Below are positions 1 to 8,058 of a DNA stretch of 42,954 bases, in pieces. The stretch is from Gracilaria caudata (lineage: Eukaryota; Rhodophyta; Florideophyceae; Gracilariales; Gracilariaceae). A program made the position numbers and the translations under genes. The stretch's first letter is position 1, and each line of letters begins with the position of its first letter. The DNA lies in assembly GCA_030374735.1 (NCBI GenBank), contig JASCIV010000123.1:1-42954 (forward strand), written 5' to 3'. Under the pieces are notes generated by a model, which saw only the letters and a program-made list of their open reading frames with translations, was not told the DNA's origin and ran no database searches.

Positions 1-506
1 AGTTCGTGACCGTCAGCGTCAATGACTGACTTGGAGTCTTCCTTTAACTTGTACCCCATCTTAAATCCATCATCGTAGTGTATCCAGAAGGACGGCTGCG
101 ACGAATGCTTTCCAATAAACTGAGCGACGCATGGCTCACAATCGAACTCCTCGCCAGGATGATGAACTGTCCCGCAGTACCAACCTTCGTCCCACTCCAA
201 TGCGGCTCTAACTAAGACGCTGTGCTGGGAAAAGGGTGGACCAACCGAACCGTCACACCAAATGTCGCAATCTCCTTCTGGGAGCTGCGAAAGAAGGGCA
301 GATGTCGCCTTTCTCTGTATTTCAGGGGGGTCACTCTTCGCACAAGAAGCGTACTGAAAGCTTATATTGTCCAAACTCAGGATTCCGGTCTCGGTAGGGT
401 GAGGAGCTCTCGGGAGTTGTAAGATTCCTTTTCTGGCCAGGCAGGCCTCTGCTACTCTGCGCAAATTTGGACGGTTCAGATGAAGGGTCAAAGGCGTTCT
501 TTTCAT
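1..506 (-). CDS. Partial ORF running off the left edge, unidentified (possible mobile-element remnant)
   Basis: The minus strand is open from the left edge to at least an ATG at 506. Below about position 415 the translation looks protein-like, with a Trp/Cys-rich stretch. It includes LPEGDCDIWCDGSV, which loosely resembles the first strand of an RNase H fold as found at the end of LINE polyproteins. It then reads EWDEGWYCGTV, DCEPC and HYDDGFKMGY. The RNase H idea is weak because no later catalytic acids can be seen before the edge and the following sequence does not continue like RNase H. The part near 415-506 is Arg/Pro-rich and overlaps the opposite-strand remnant, so the true 5' boundary is unknown. 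No function is assigned. Confidence 0.35.
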   Translation of the reverse strand, partial: MKRTPLTLHLNRPNLRRVAEACLARKGILQLPRAPHPTETGILSLDNISFQYASCAKSDPPEIQRKATSALLSQLPEGDCDIWCDGSVGPPFSQHSVLVRAALEWDEGWYCGTVHHPGEEFDCEPCVAQFIGKHSSQPSFWIHYDDGFKMGYKLKEDSKSVIDADGHE

Positions 507-1462
507 GCACGTCGATGGATGAAGGCGGATGGGTCTGGGCCAGAGTTGTAAACGTGACAGGCACGGATGAAGATCAACAGCACATCCGGTGCTTAAACGG
601 GACAGAAAAGGCGGTGTACCGTCTGCCGGCAGTGATTGTGGATTTTGACGAGCAGGAAGAAATCTTGCCGCATTACGTGAACTTTGGTGTGTCCTGGACG
701 TAGGGACGGTTGGACGAGTTTCCACAGGATCTAGTGGTGAATTGGAGAGAGAATACGACGGCACCCGCAAACGAGACGGCGTTCCGCGTACATGAAGTGA
801 AGGCACTGAATGACAGTGGTTTGGATTGCTACTTTGCAGATAGTGTTATGACGTGGGACTCCATGTTTCTCCAAGGGAGAGCGATCACGCACTGGCGTGG
901 CTGGTGTGAAAGGACGCAGGACGAGAAGTGGATGGCGCTGTACGTTATCAAAATTGGCATGGACATGCTTCCGATGTTGAACAGCACGCCGGCCCAAAAG
1001 GGCAAAATGGAACGCAGAAACGCAACCACGGTGGTGAAGGTCTCCTACCGAGGAAGTCTGGGCTTCGATGACAAGGTGACGATGGGCGCCAACTAGCTGG
1101 CCAACTACATACCGGACTGGTTTACAACCGGAAGGACGTCGGATATAGCGAGGGTTGTGGCTTATACGATGGTGAGAAACGTGAGCGTGGTGGTGCCGTC
1201 GGCGAGAATGCTAGCGCGGACGGAGGTGGAGCTGAGGGCTTTGGTGATCGGCAGCGCGGAGGTGGCGCTGGTGGTGGCGTTGACGGTGGCGCTGGCGGGC
1301 GCATGGCGTTGGCGATGGCGCGCCGTGCAGCGGCCCAGCACGGTGGGCGGCCTCGCGCAGTGCTGGGCGCGTGCCGCCGGTGCGCGCCGCGTGCACCTCA
1401 CGCTGCGCCGCGACGAGCTCGGCGCGCGCCATTTCCTTCCCGACTTCAGTCGCTCTGCCTAG
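398..1462 (+). pseudogene. Broken single-pass membrane glycoprotein gene with two in-frame TAG codons
   Basis: One reading frame is protein-like from about 398 to a TAG at 1460-1462. It is interrupted by TAG at 701-703 and again at 1094-1096, with no frame change across either stop. The predicted ectodomain has many N-glycosylation sequons (NVT, NGT, NTT, NET, NST, NAT) and several Trp and Cys residues. The third segment has a Leu/Val/Ala-rich probable transmembrane helix (around 1226-1290) followed by a basic tail rich in Arg and Trp. No ATG-initiated N-terminus or signal peptide is visible. Other genes here end in all three stop codons, so a reassigned TAG is unlikely. I read this as a decayed secreted or membrane protein gene of unknown family. 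Retained introns spanning the stops cannot be excluded. Confidence 0.45.
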
Positions 1463-2653
1463 AACGGTCTGAGAACGTGTTGCACGTGGTACGTTGTCAC
1501 AGTCGTACAGGTGTATGAAGGTGCAATTTCGAATTGCAATTATTTTTTGAAACAAACAATAACTTTGAGAACGACACATAGTTTGACGGATTGTAGTCAA
1601 ACTTTGTTCATTTGCAAATCAAGTCTTTCCACGAAGCAATCGTGGCGACGGATGCGAGCCATGACTCAGGTGAAGGAGTCGAGCCCCTTCACCTGTAGTC
1701 GCTCTCCGGTCGGCATTTTCGAGAGCGTTCCTTGAACGACATCACAGTTCTATCACACTGCACTTTTAAAAACGAAGCAAAATGGATTCAGAACCAATTT
1801 TGGGCAAACAACTCTCTCCATCCGCTGTGATCCTGCTTCCGCTTCCGGCCACTGGAACATCATGACATGTTGTTTTGTCTGTCTTCACGGGCACATCACC
1901 TTGGTTTGGCCCTACACACAAGCACAGCGATGTGCAGCACGGTGTCCAACACGCAAATCAATTAACATCCATAATTGACATTTGCTCACATACTGTAGAA
2001 TCTACAGTGTAGATACAGAGAGGGATCTGTGGGATCTGAGATCACACGGGGGTGTGTGAGAAGTGCCACGCGTCCGTTGGCTGCGCTGTTCATGTACAAA
2101 GGTACCGGATCGCGCACCACCAAGGCATTCCCTTCAAGGGAAGTGCATTGCTCGTGCAAGTGGAGGTTGATACGGTTGGCGAGGGTGATCACGGGCATGA
2201 TGCCGTTCGCCACGACGAAGCGTCTCTTTGCATGTCGTTGACGCGTTCGCGTTCAGCCGCCAGTCTTCGTGCCGCCGCTTCCACCGCTTGCGCACAAACC
2301 ATTCGTTCTGGCAGCAACAAACCTGCGGCTCGCGCACGTTCCCGCTCGCGTCCTGACGCCTTCTTCCACCTCATCAGTACTTCCCGTGCACCGGCTCTGT
2401 TCTCGGGCCAACAGAAAGGGCTCAAACCCCTTCCGCTTCCACCGTCCAAGCTGCGTGTCTAGTCCTGTCCACGTCGACAATGTCCGTCTCACTGCGGCTA
2501 TCCCCTTGGAAATAACAACTTTGCCTGCTCAGGTGCAACCTCCGTGCCACGCCTGCCACTGTTGCAACGCAAATGTCGAACGATACACTCGATCTCAATC
2601 TCCGTTGCATTCCCTTCCAAAACTCGGACTAACTTCACCCGCGGATCATGCAC
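1463..2653. other. Stretch between the decayed 5' genes and PPDK
   Basis: Apart from the frameshifted minus-strand remnant at 1986-2449, I see no supportable gene. Short ORFs on the plus strand here are fragmentary and Ser/Arg/Pro-rich, as expected for chance frames. The right-hand end grades into the PPDK promoter. Confidence 0.4.
1986..2449 (-). pseudogene. Probable frameshifted remnant of an unidentified protein gene
   Basis: Two overlapping minus-strand frames each look coding over only part of their length. The upstream part (about 2449-2235) ends in a helical stretch including AAARRLAAERERVNDMQRD and then degenerates. The downstream part (about 2225-1986) reads FVVANGIMPVITLANRINL and continues to a TGA at 1986-1988, with strongly G/C-biased third codon positions. 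The frames switch within about 20 bases around 2215-2235, where no intron could fit. An indel, or a sequencing error, in a once continuous gene is the simplest reading. I do not recognise the family. The remnant lies directly upstream of the PPDK promoter. Confidence 0.3.
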
Positions 2654-2660
2654 TATAAAA
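2654..2660 (+). promoter_or_regulatory. TATA box of the PPDK gene
   Basis: TATAAAA stands 123 bp upstream of the chosen PPDK start codon. The same spacing (about 110-125 bp) recurs at two other genes in the window, which supports it as a core promoter element. The start of transcription would be expected roughly 25-30 bp downstream. Confidence 0.6.
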
Positions 2661-2782
2661 GCGCCACCGCACGACCAGCTACTCCTTGCGGTATGGGGGA
2701 TCAGTGAGCTCGGCCACCCAGCCTCATTCTCGCGCATCTTCTTTGCAACTTGCCTTCATACTCTCTTCGATTCATCTGTATC

Positions 2783-5527
2783 ATGAATACTGCCATTACT
2801 CTTTCCAACATGCTTTGTAACAATACTCCCCGTCCGCCCACCGAGAACAAGCAGTTCAAACAGGGCAAATATGTGTACGCCTTTGGAAATGGCAAGGCAG
2901 AGGGAAACGCGGGAATGAGGGCCTTACTGGGTGGCAAGGGGGCCGGTCTTGCCGAGATGTCTGCGCTCGGCTTGCCGGTGCCCCCGGGCTTCACCATCAC
3001 CACCGAGGTGTGTACCTTGTTCAGTAAACAAGGTGGACAATATCCCCCCGGACTGGAGGCCGATGTGGCAAAATCTCTGGCCACTGTGGAAAAGCTTACT
3101 GGCGCTCGTTTTGGAAATGCGCATCGTCCGCTGTTGGTTTCCGTGCGTTCTGGTGCTCGTGCTTCGATGCCTGGAATGATGGATACCGTGCTCAATCTTG
3201 GTTTGAATGATCATACTGTGAGGGGACTGGCAACTCAATCTGGTGACCCGCGCTTTGCTTATGATAGTTACCGCCGTTTCATTCAGATGTTTGGGGATGT
3301 GGTTATGGGAGTAGATCATCATCACTTTGAACATATCCTGGACCAGCATAAGAAGGTTTGTGGACTTTCGTTAGATACGGAATTGACCGCTCATGATTGG
3401 CAAGATGTTATCTGTGAGTACAAGCTCAAGATTCATGAACAGACTGCTAAGGACTTTCCTCAAGATCCTCGTGTGCAACTGTGGGATGCTATCGCCGCCG
3501 TTTTCCGCTCTTGGTCCAATGCACGAGCTGTGACGTATAGAAGGCTACATAACATTTCGCACGACTGGGGTACCGCCGTCAGTGTGCAGGCTATGGTGTT
3601 TGGAAACATGGGTGATGACTCCGCAACGGGCGTTGCTTTCACGCGTGATCCTGCTACGGGTGAGAATGCTTTGTATGGTGAGTATCTTGTCAATGCTCAA
3701 GGGGAAGATGTCGTGGCTGGAATTCGCACACCGCAACAGCTGACTGTTGCTGGTAAGTTAGCACATCATTCAAAGTTGCCTGCTATGGAAGAGGTCATGC
3801 CTGAGGTTTTCCAGGAGCTGAATGCGGTGCGCCACAACCTGGAGAAGCACTATGGGGACATGCAGGACATCGAGTTTACTGTTCAGCGCGGTAAGTTGTA
3901 CATGCTGCAAACACGAGTTGGAAAACGTACTGCGAGTGCTGCGTTGAAGATTGCGTGCGACATGGTAGATGAGGGAGTTATCAACGAAGATCAGGCTATT
4001 ATGAGAGTTGACCCGGGGTCTCTCAACCAACTGCTGCATCCAACTTTGGACCCGAAGGCAGAGCGTCAAATCATCGCCCGTGGGTTGCCTGCTTCGCCTG
4101 GAGCAGCGTCAGGTCATATCGTTTTCAGCGCCGATGAAGCCGAGCGCATCGCGCATTCTGGCGGGAAGGCCATACTGTGCCGTGCGGAAACCTCCCCTGA
4201 GGACATTCACGGTATGCATGCCGCAGTCGGAATTGTCACCTCGCGTGGCGGTATGACGAGTCACGCTGCTGTTGTCGCTCGAGGAATGGGTCGACCATGC
4301 GTGGCAGGGGCGTCTGAGATCAGCATCGACTATAAGGAAAACACAATGAATGTTCGTGGATTGTTGCTGAAGGAAGGTGATCTGGTAACGCTTGACGGAG
4401 GAAGCGGAGAGTTGATGTCTGGGTATGTCCCGACCATTGAGCCAGAACTATCAGGAGACTTTTCAAGGTTAATGGGATGGGCGGACGCGAGACGCAAGCT
4501 CGGTGTACTTGTCAACGCTGACACACCAGATGACTGTCGAAAGGCATTGGAGTTTGGTGCTGAAGGGATTGGACTCTGTCGCACGGAGCACATGTTCTTT
4601 GAAGCTGGAAGAATTGTTGCGGTGCGTGAGATGATATTGGCGAACAATGAGGAAGGCAGGAGAAAGGCACTGACGAAGGTTCTGCCCATGCAGCGTCAAG
4701 ACTTTGCTGAGATCTTCCGTATCATGCATGGACTTCCTGTGACGATTCGACTTCTTGACCCACCGCTGCACGAGTTTCTGCCACATGGCGAAGCGGAAAT
4801 GCATGAAGTTGCTGAAGCCGCTGGTGTGAGTGTCGAGTTTGTGCGAGAGCGTGTGATTAAGGTGCGTGAAGTGAACCCGATGCTGGGACATCGCGGATGT
4901 CGATTGGGCATAACCTATCCAGAGGTCTATGAGATGCAGACTCGTGCTATCCTTGAGGCAGCTGCTATTGTGGCGAAGGAAACGGATGTCAGTGTGAAAC
5001 TGGAGATTATGATCCCATTTGTTGCCGTGGAGTCAGAATTGCGCATTGTCAAAGAGCACATAGACATGATTGCCAAGGAAGTGCTGGTGGGTGAAGAGGG
5101 GAAGGTGCACTACGTGGTCGGAACAATGATCGAACTACCTCGGGCTGCTTTGAACGCAGGGAAGATTGCCAAGCATGCGCACTTTTTCAGCTTTGGGACC
5201 AACGATTTGACGCAGACAACATTCGGTCTATCGCGTGATGATGCTGGGAGTTTTCTACCGACTTACGAGAACCGAGGAATAGTTGAAGGTGATCCTTTCG
5301 TGCATCTTGATGTCGAGGGTGTCGGTGAATTGATGCGTATTGCTGTGGAGCGCGGAAGGAAAACGAGGCCGGAGCTGGAATTGTGCTTATGTGGCGAACA
5401 TGGAGGCGACGCGGCATCTGTTAAGTTCTGCCATGAAATTGGGCTGGATTGCGTATCTTGCTCGCCGTATCGCGTTCCTATCGCAAGATTGTCGGCAGCC
5501 CAGGCTGCACTCAGCCTCAGTTCGTAA
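2783..5527 (+). CDS. ppdK: Pyruvate, phosphate dikinase
   Basis: This enzyme interconverts pyruvate, ATP and Pi with phosphoenolpyruvate, AMP and PPi. The 914-residue protein is full length for the bacterial/plant-type family. The N-terminal ATP-grasp domain starts with GGKGAGLAEM. The swivelling phosphohistidine domain has GGMTSHAAVVARGMGRPC with the catalytic His at residue 494. The C-terminal TIM-barrel PEP/pyruvate domain includes FGTNDLTQTTFG and the catalytic Cys in LCGEHGG (Cys870). I chose the ATG at 2783; the frame extends upstream only through a TTG. The roughly 20 residues before the conserved core are too short and unspecific to be a clear plastid transit peptide, so a cytosolic enzyme in glycolysis/gluconeogenesis is plausible. 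The reading frame is uninterrupted. Confidence 0.96.
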   Translation: MNTAITLSNMLCNNTPRPPTENKQFKQGKYVYAFGNGKAEGNAGMRALLGGKGAGLAEMSALGLPVPPGFTITTEVCTLFSKQGGQYPPGLEADVAKSLATVEKLTGARFGNAHRPLLVSVRSGARASMPGMMDTVLNLGLNDHTVRGLATQSGDPRFAYDSYRRFIQMFGDVVMGVDHHHFEHILDQHKKVCGLSLDTELTAHDWQDVICEYKLKIHEQTAKDFPQDPRVQLWDAIAAVFRSWSNARAVTYRRLHNISHDWGTAVSVQAMVFGNMGDDSATGVAFTRDPATGENALYGEYLVNAQGEDVVAGIRTPQQLTVAGKLAHHSKLPAMEEVMPEVFQELNAVRHNLEKHYGDMQDIEFTVQRGKLYMLQTRVGKRTASAALKIACDMVDEGVINEDQAIMRVDPGSLNQLLHPTLDPKAERQIIARGLPASPGAASGHIVFSADEAERIAHSGGKAILCRAETSPEDIHGMHAAVGIVTSRGGMTSHAAVVARGMGRPCVAGASEISIDYKENTMNVRGLLLKEGDLVTLDGGSGELMSGYVPTIEPELSGDFSRLMGWADARRKLGVLVNADTPDDCRKALEFGAEGIGLCRTEHMFFEAGRIVAVREMILANNEEGRRKALTKVLPMQRQDFAEIFRIMHGLPVTIRLLDPPLHEFLPHGEAEMHEVAEAAGVSVEFVRERVIKVREVNPMLGHRGCRLGITYPEVYEMQTRAILEAAAIVAKETDVSVKLEIMIPFVAVESELRIVKEHIDMIAKEVLVGEEGKVHYVVGTMIELPRAALNAGKIAKHAHFFSFGTNDLTQTTFGLSRDDAGSFLPTYENRGIVEGDPFVHLDVEGVGELMRIAVERGRKTRPELELCLCGEHGGDAASVKFCHEIGLDCVSCSPYRVPIARLSAAQAALSLSS

Positions 5528-5656
5528 TCACACAGCCGGGGTGGTTGGTGGTTGTAATTACTAGTCAGAGATGTATGTTGAACTTGTGCTCATGTTGATG
5601 AATCATGCATATAAAAAAAGTTTGCTTCTACATAAGGTCATGTTTATTGATTCTCT

Positions 5657-6370
5657 TTAAGCGTTGACTAGCGCAAACTGCAGGAAGACGGTAGCCTGAA
5701 CTTCCAGTTCGCCAGTGGCAATCGGTACCGAGTCTGCTGCTACTTCGAAGGCAGCGAATGATTGACGGGTTTGTGGCGCGGGAATCGCCTGTTCGCTGAT
5801 AGCTATCAAGTTCCCAACCGCAACTCCAGCCGCTTCCGCAAATACTCCAGCTCGACTTGTAGCGTCTGCAACAGCTAAAGCGCGGGCACGGTTGCGAAGT
5901 TCTGTGTCATTACCAATGCTGAAGCTCACACCAGAAATCGTGTTGCTACCGGCTGTAACAAGTGCGTCAAGAATCGTCCCCAAGTTGTCCAAATCACGAA
6001 CAACCACTCGAACATTGTTTGTCACTTGGTAGCCGGTTATGCCCTGATCTTCACCGTCTGGACCACGTTGGAATTGCGGGTTCACATCAAAGAAGGTTGT
6101 CTGAACATCTCTGCTTTCGATTCCTTGCTCTGTGAGCACAGCCAATACTTGTTCGAACTGCTGGTTGTTGGCGGTTAGCGCTGCCTGTGCCGTAACCGCT
6201 GTGGTAACCACTCCCGTGGAGACTGTGGCCATATCCGGAGGTGCGGACACAGATCCCTCACCAGACACACTGATTGTGCGGGGTACGACTTGAGCACTTG
6301 ACTGACTAGCGACCGAGGCAAGCAACATTAAGGCAGACGCGAAGAAGATGTTTTTCATGGTGAAAGCCAT
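5657..6370 (-). CDS. Secreted SIMPL-domain (DUF541) protein
   Basis: A 237-residue protein with an N-terminal signal peptide (hydrophobic core FFASALMLLASVAS, likely cut after SSAQ). The SIMPL/DUF541 domain starts with RTISVSGEGSVSAPPDMA, a strong family signature. The downstream segments GYQVTNNVRVVVRDLDNLG and ANNQQFEQVLAVL also fit the family. SIMPL proteins are mainly known from bacterial periplasms and outer-membrane fractions, where the biochemical role is largely unclear. In animals a distant relative acts in interleukin-1 receptor signalling. Here the protein should enter the secretory pathway. It is convergent with PPDK, with about 130 bp between the stop codons. A Met at residue 5 is an alternative start that still leaves a signal peptide. 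Confidence 0.85.
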   Translation of the reverse strand: MAFTMKNIFFASALMLLASVASQSSAQVVPRTISVSGEGSVSAPPDMATVSTGVVTTAVTAQAALTANNQQFEQVLAVLTEQGIESRDVQTTFFDVNPQFQRGPDGEDQGITGYQVTNNVRVVVRDLDNLGTILDALVTAGSNTISGVSFSIGNDTELRNRARALAVADATSRAGVFAEAAGVAVGNLIAISEQAIPAPQTRQSFAAFEVAADSVPIATGELEVQATVFLQFALVNA

Positions 6371-6432
6371 TTTTGAGGGATGAACGCAACTTTGTGGTAG
6401 ACACTATTGAAAAGGTCGGAGGAATGTGGGGA

Positions 6433-6456
6433 TTCGGCGTTCGGCGTTCGGCGTTC
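6433..6456. repeat. Heptanucleotide tandem repeat, about 3.4 copies
   Basis: TTCGGCG is repeated three times in perfect tandem and followed by a partial TTC. It lies about 65-85 bp upstream of the SIMPL start codon, in the likely promoter or 5' leader of that gene. Replication slippage is the likely origin; a regulatory role is only possible. Confidence 0.8.
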
Positions 6457-7551
6457 ACCTCCGTTCAGTCCTTAAGTACAATATGAGCAGCCCTTCTGGC
6501 AGCTGAAGCGAGCTAGGCTATGGCCTTGGAAACCGTTCAGTTGATGTTTTCACCTGGGCGAATCCCAAACCCTAACACACAAGCACTTTCCCATTCCCAT
6601 CAGTGGAATACGAAACGAAAAACGTGGAGATGCAAGTCAACAATGTCCCATCCGTTAACGGTTTTGGCTGAGTTCCGTTTGCCCACAATTCAGCCTTTTA
6701 CAATCGAGATGTGGATGCTGCCCTTGCTGGTTCATGAATCATGAACCGTTGCCTTGGCATGGGAATGACATCCCGTCCGTCTTGCTTACAGATGGTCTCG
6801 TAACGACTACAAGCTCCATGGCCCAAAACGCGCGCAAAGACCAACTCCAATCGAGTCTGTGATGGCAAGCGCGGGCAAAAACAAATGTTGCTGTTTTGGA
6901 ACGAAGCAAGGAAAGGCAGGAAGGCGTTTCCGCACAACAGATCGAATTGGATAGATACAGGTTTGACATGCTCATTCTTCCTTGCTCACGCGCGACTGCG
7001 TGATTTCTCATTTCTTTTCCCGCACTCGAGTCGGAAACAATTTAAGCGTCGCTCCCCCATTATTTTGTATCCTATTTGTCCCACACATAAACCCTCTTAC
7101 CTTCAACCCCTCCGTTTTCTAGTAGCATCATGATGATCATCCCTAGCTAGCATGACACCGTTCATGCCAGCCGTAAAGCAGTGGACCATGCAGTGTAGCT
7201 ATGATGATCTGAAAGGTATCAGTTATATGAAACATTGGTTCCGTTTCCTTCAGGAACTGGAGTCACCAGAGTACCAGAGAATCATTCGTGAAGTGTTCCA
7301 CATTATTTGCTCCTCTTGGATAAGTAGAGCAAGACGTTCATGAATGAAGACGTTGTATCAAATGGAACTGGGTTCTGTGTCATTTTTGGCTAGTATCCAT
7401 TGTTGTTGCCCTCCTGTGCAGCGCCGCATCAGGGTCCCCCTTTGCTTTTGAGACCACGCGGAGAAGAACAGTTTCCTCGCTGTACCTACCATGTACTCTC
7501 TAAATTGGAGTACAGAGACTCTAATACAGCACAGTACCACAGAGAGGAAAC

Positions 7552-7920
7552 CTACTGTCTGCGTGGGAGTGGGTACATCATGTCCATGATGGACTGTTCG
7601 GGACTGCGAGGTGCCATGCTCATGAGATATGGACGAATTACGCAGATGACACGGGTAAACAGAAAACATCGCACAGCTGCTTGAAGCGAGCTTTTGTATG
7701 GAAGGCGCTCAAGCGCATGCTCGCTCGATTCAAGGCGATCGTCATCCATGATGATGGCCCACGGTGAGCGTAGACTGCACAGCTCTATCGCCCGCCGCGA
7801 GCGGTCGGCGTTGGCATAGCGCTGCTCATCATGCGCCACATCATTTTCGATTTCGTGTTCATCACTTCGCTGGCTCAAAGCAGCAGCTGTTTGCCTTTCC
7901 GAAGCACCATAAGTTGTCAC
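7552..7920 (-). CDS. Hypothetical protein, 122 residues, unrecognised
   Basis: An ATG-started minus-strand ORF with an acidic N-terminal half and a more hydrophobic C-terminal half (AVRCFLFTRVICVIRP). Codons in the middle of the ORF favour G or C at the third position, as in the confident genes. It overlaps only the doubtful 5' extension of the membrane-lipase frame (7831-8058). If this ORF is real, that extension is its antisense shadow. No known domain is recognised and expression is unproven; it could be a chance frame. Confidence 0.3.
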   Translation of the reverse strand: MTTYGASERQTAAALSQRSDEHEIENDVAHDEQRYANADRSRRAIELCSLRSPWAIIMDDDRLESSEHALERLPYKSSLQAAVRCFLFTRVICVIRPYLMSMAPRSPEQSIMDMMYPLPRRQ

Positions 7921-8058
7921 TTAATCCGGCACCACCAGTCGTTGTTCAAACTCACAGTTGTCGTACGCTACCGTGCAAAAGCCGCAGTGCGCAGTACACT
8001 ATGTGTGCAACGGCACGGCCATCGCACCTACTCCGAAGTTCGGAGTCCGAACGGGACC

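Larger units (their letters stand above)
6371..8058. other. Intergenic region between the SIMPL and membrane-lipase genes
   Basis: No confident gene. It contains the 5' flank of the SIMPL gene with a heptamer tandem repeat at 6433-6456, a small plus-strand ORF at 7152-7343 (63 residues, helical, unrecognised) and a minus-strand ORF at 7552-7920 listed separately. The remainder shows nothing I can support. Confidence 0.4.

Noticed and set aside
1211..1600. Several overlapping long ORFs on both strands
   Set aside because: They mirror the G+C-rich 3' part of the broken glycoprotein gene and have Ala/Arg/Pro-rich composition; they are shadows.
7831..8058. 76-residue N-terminal extension of the membrane-lipase frame
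   Set aside because: Low protein-like quality, better ATG context at 8059, and overlap with a plausible opposite-strand ORF.
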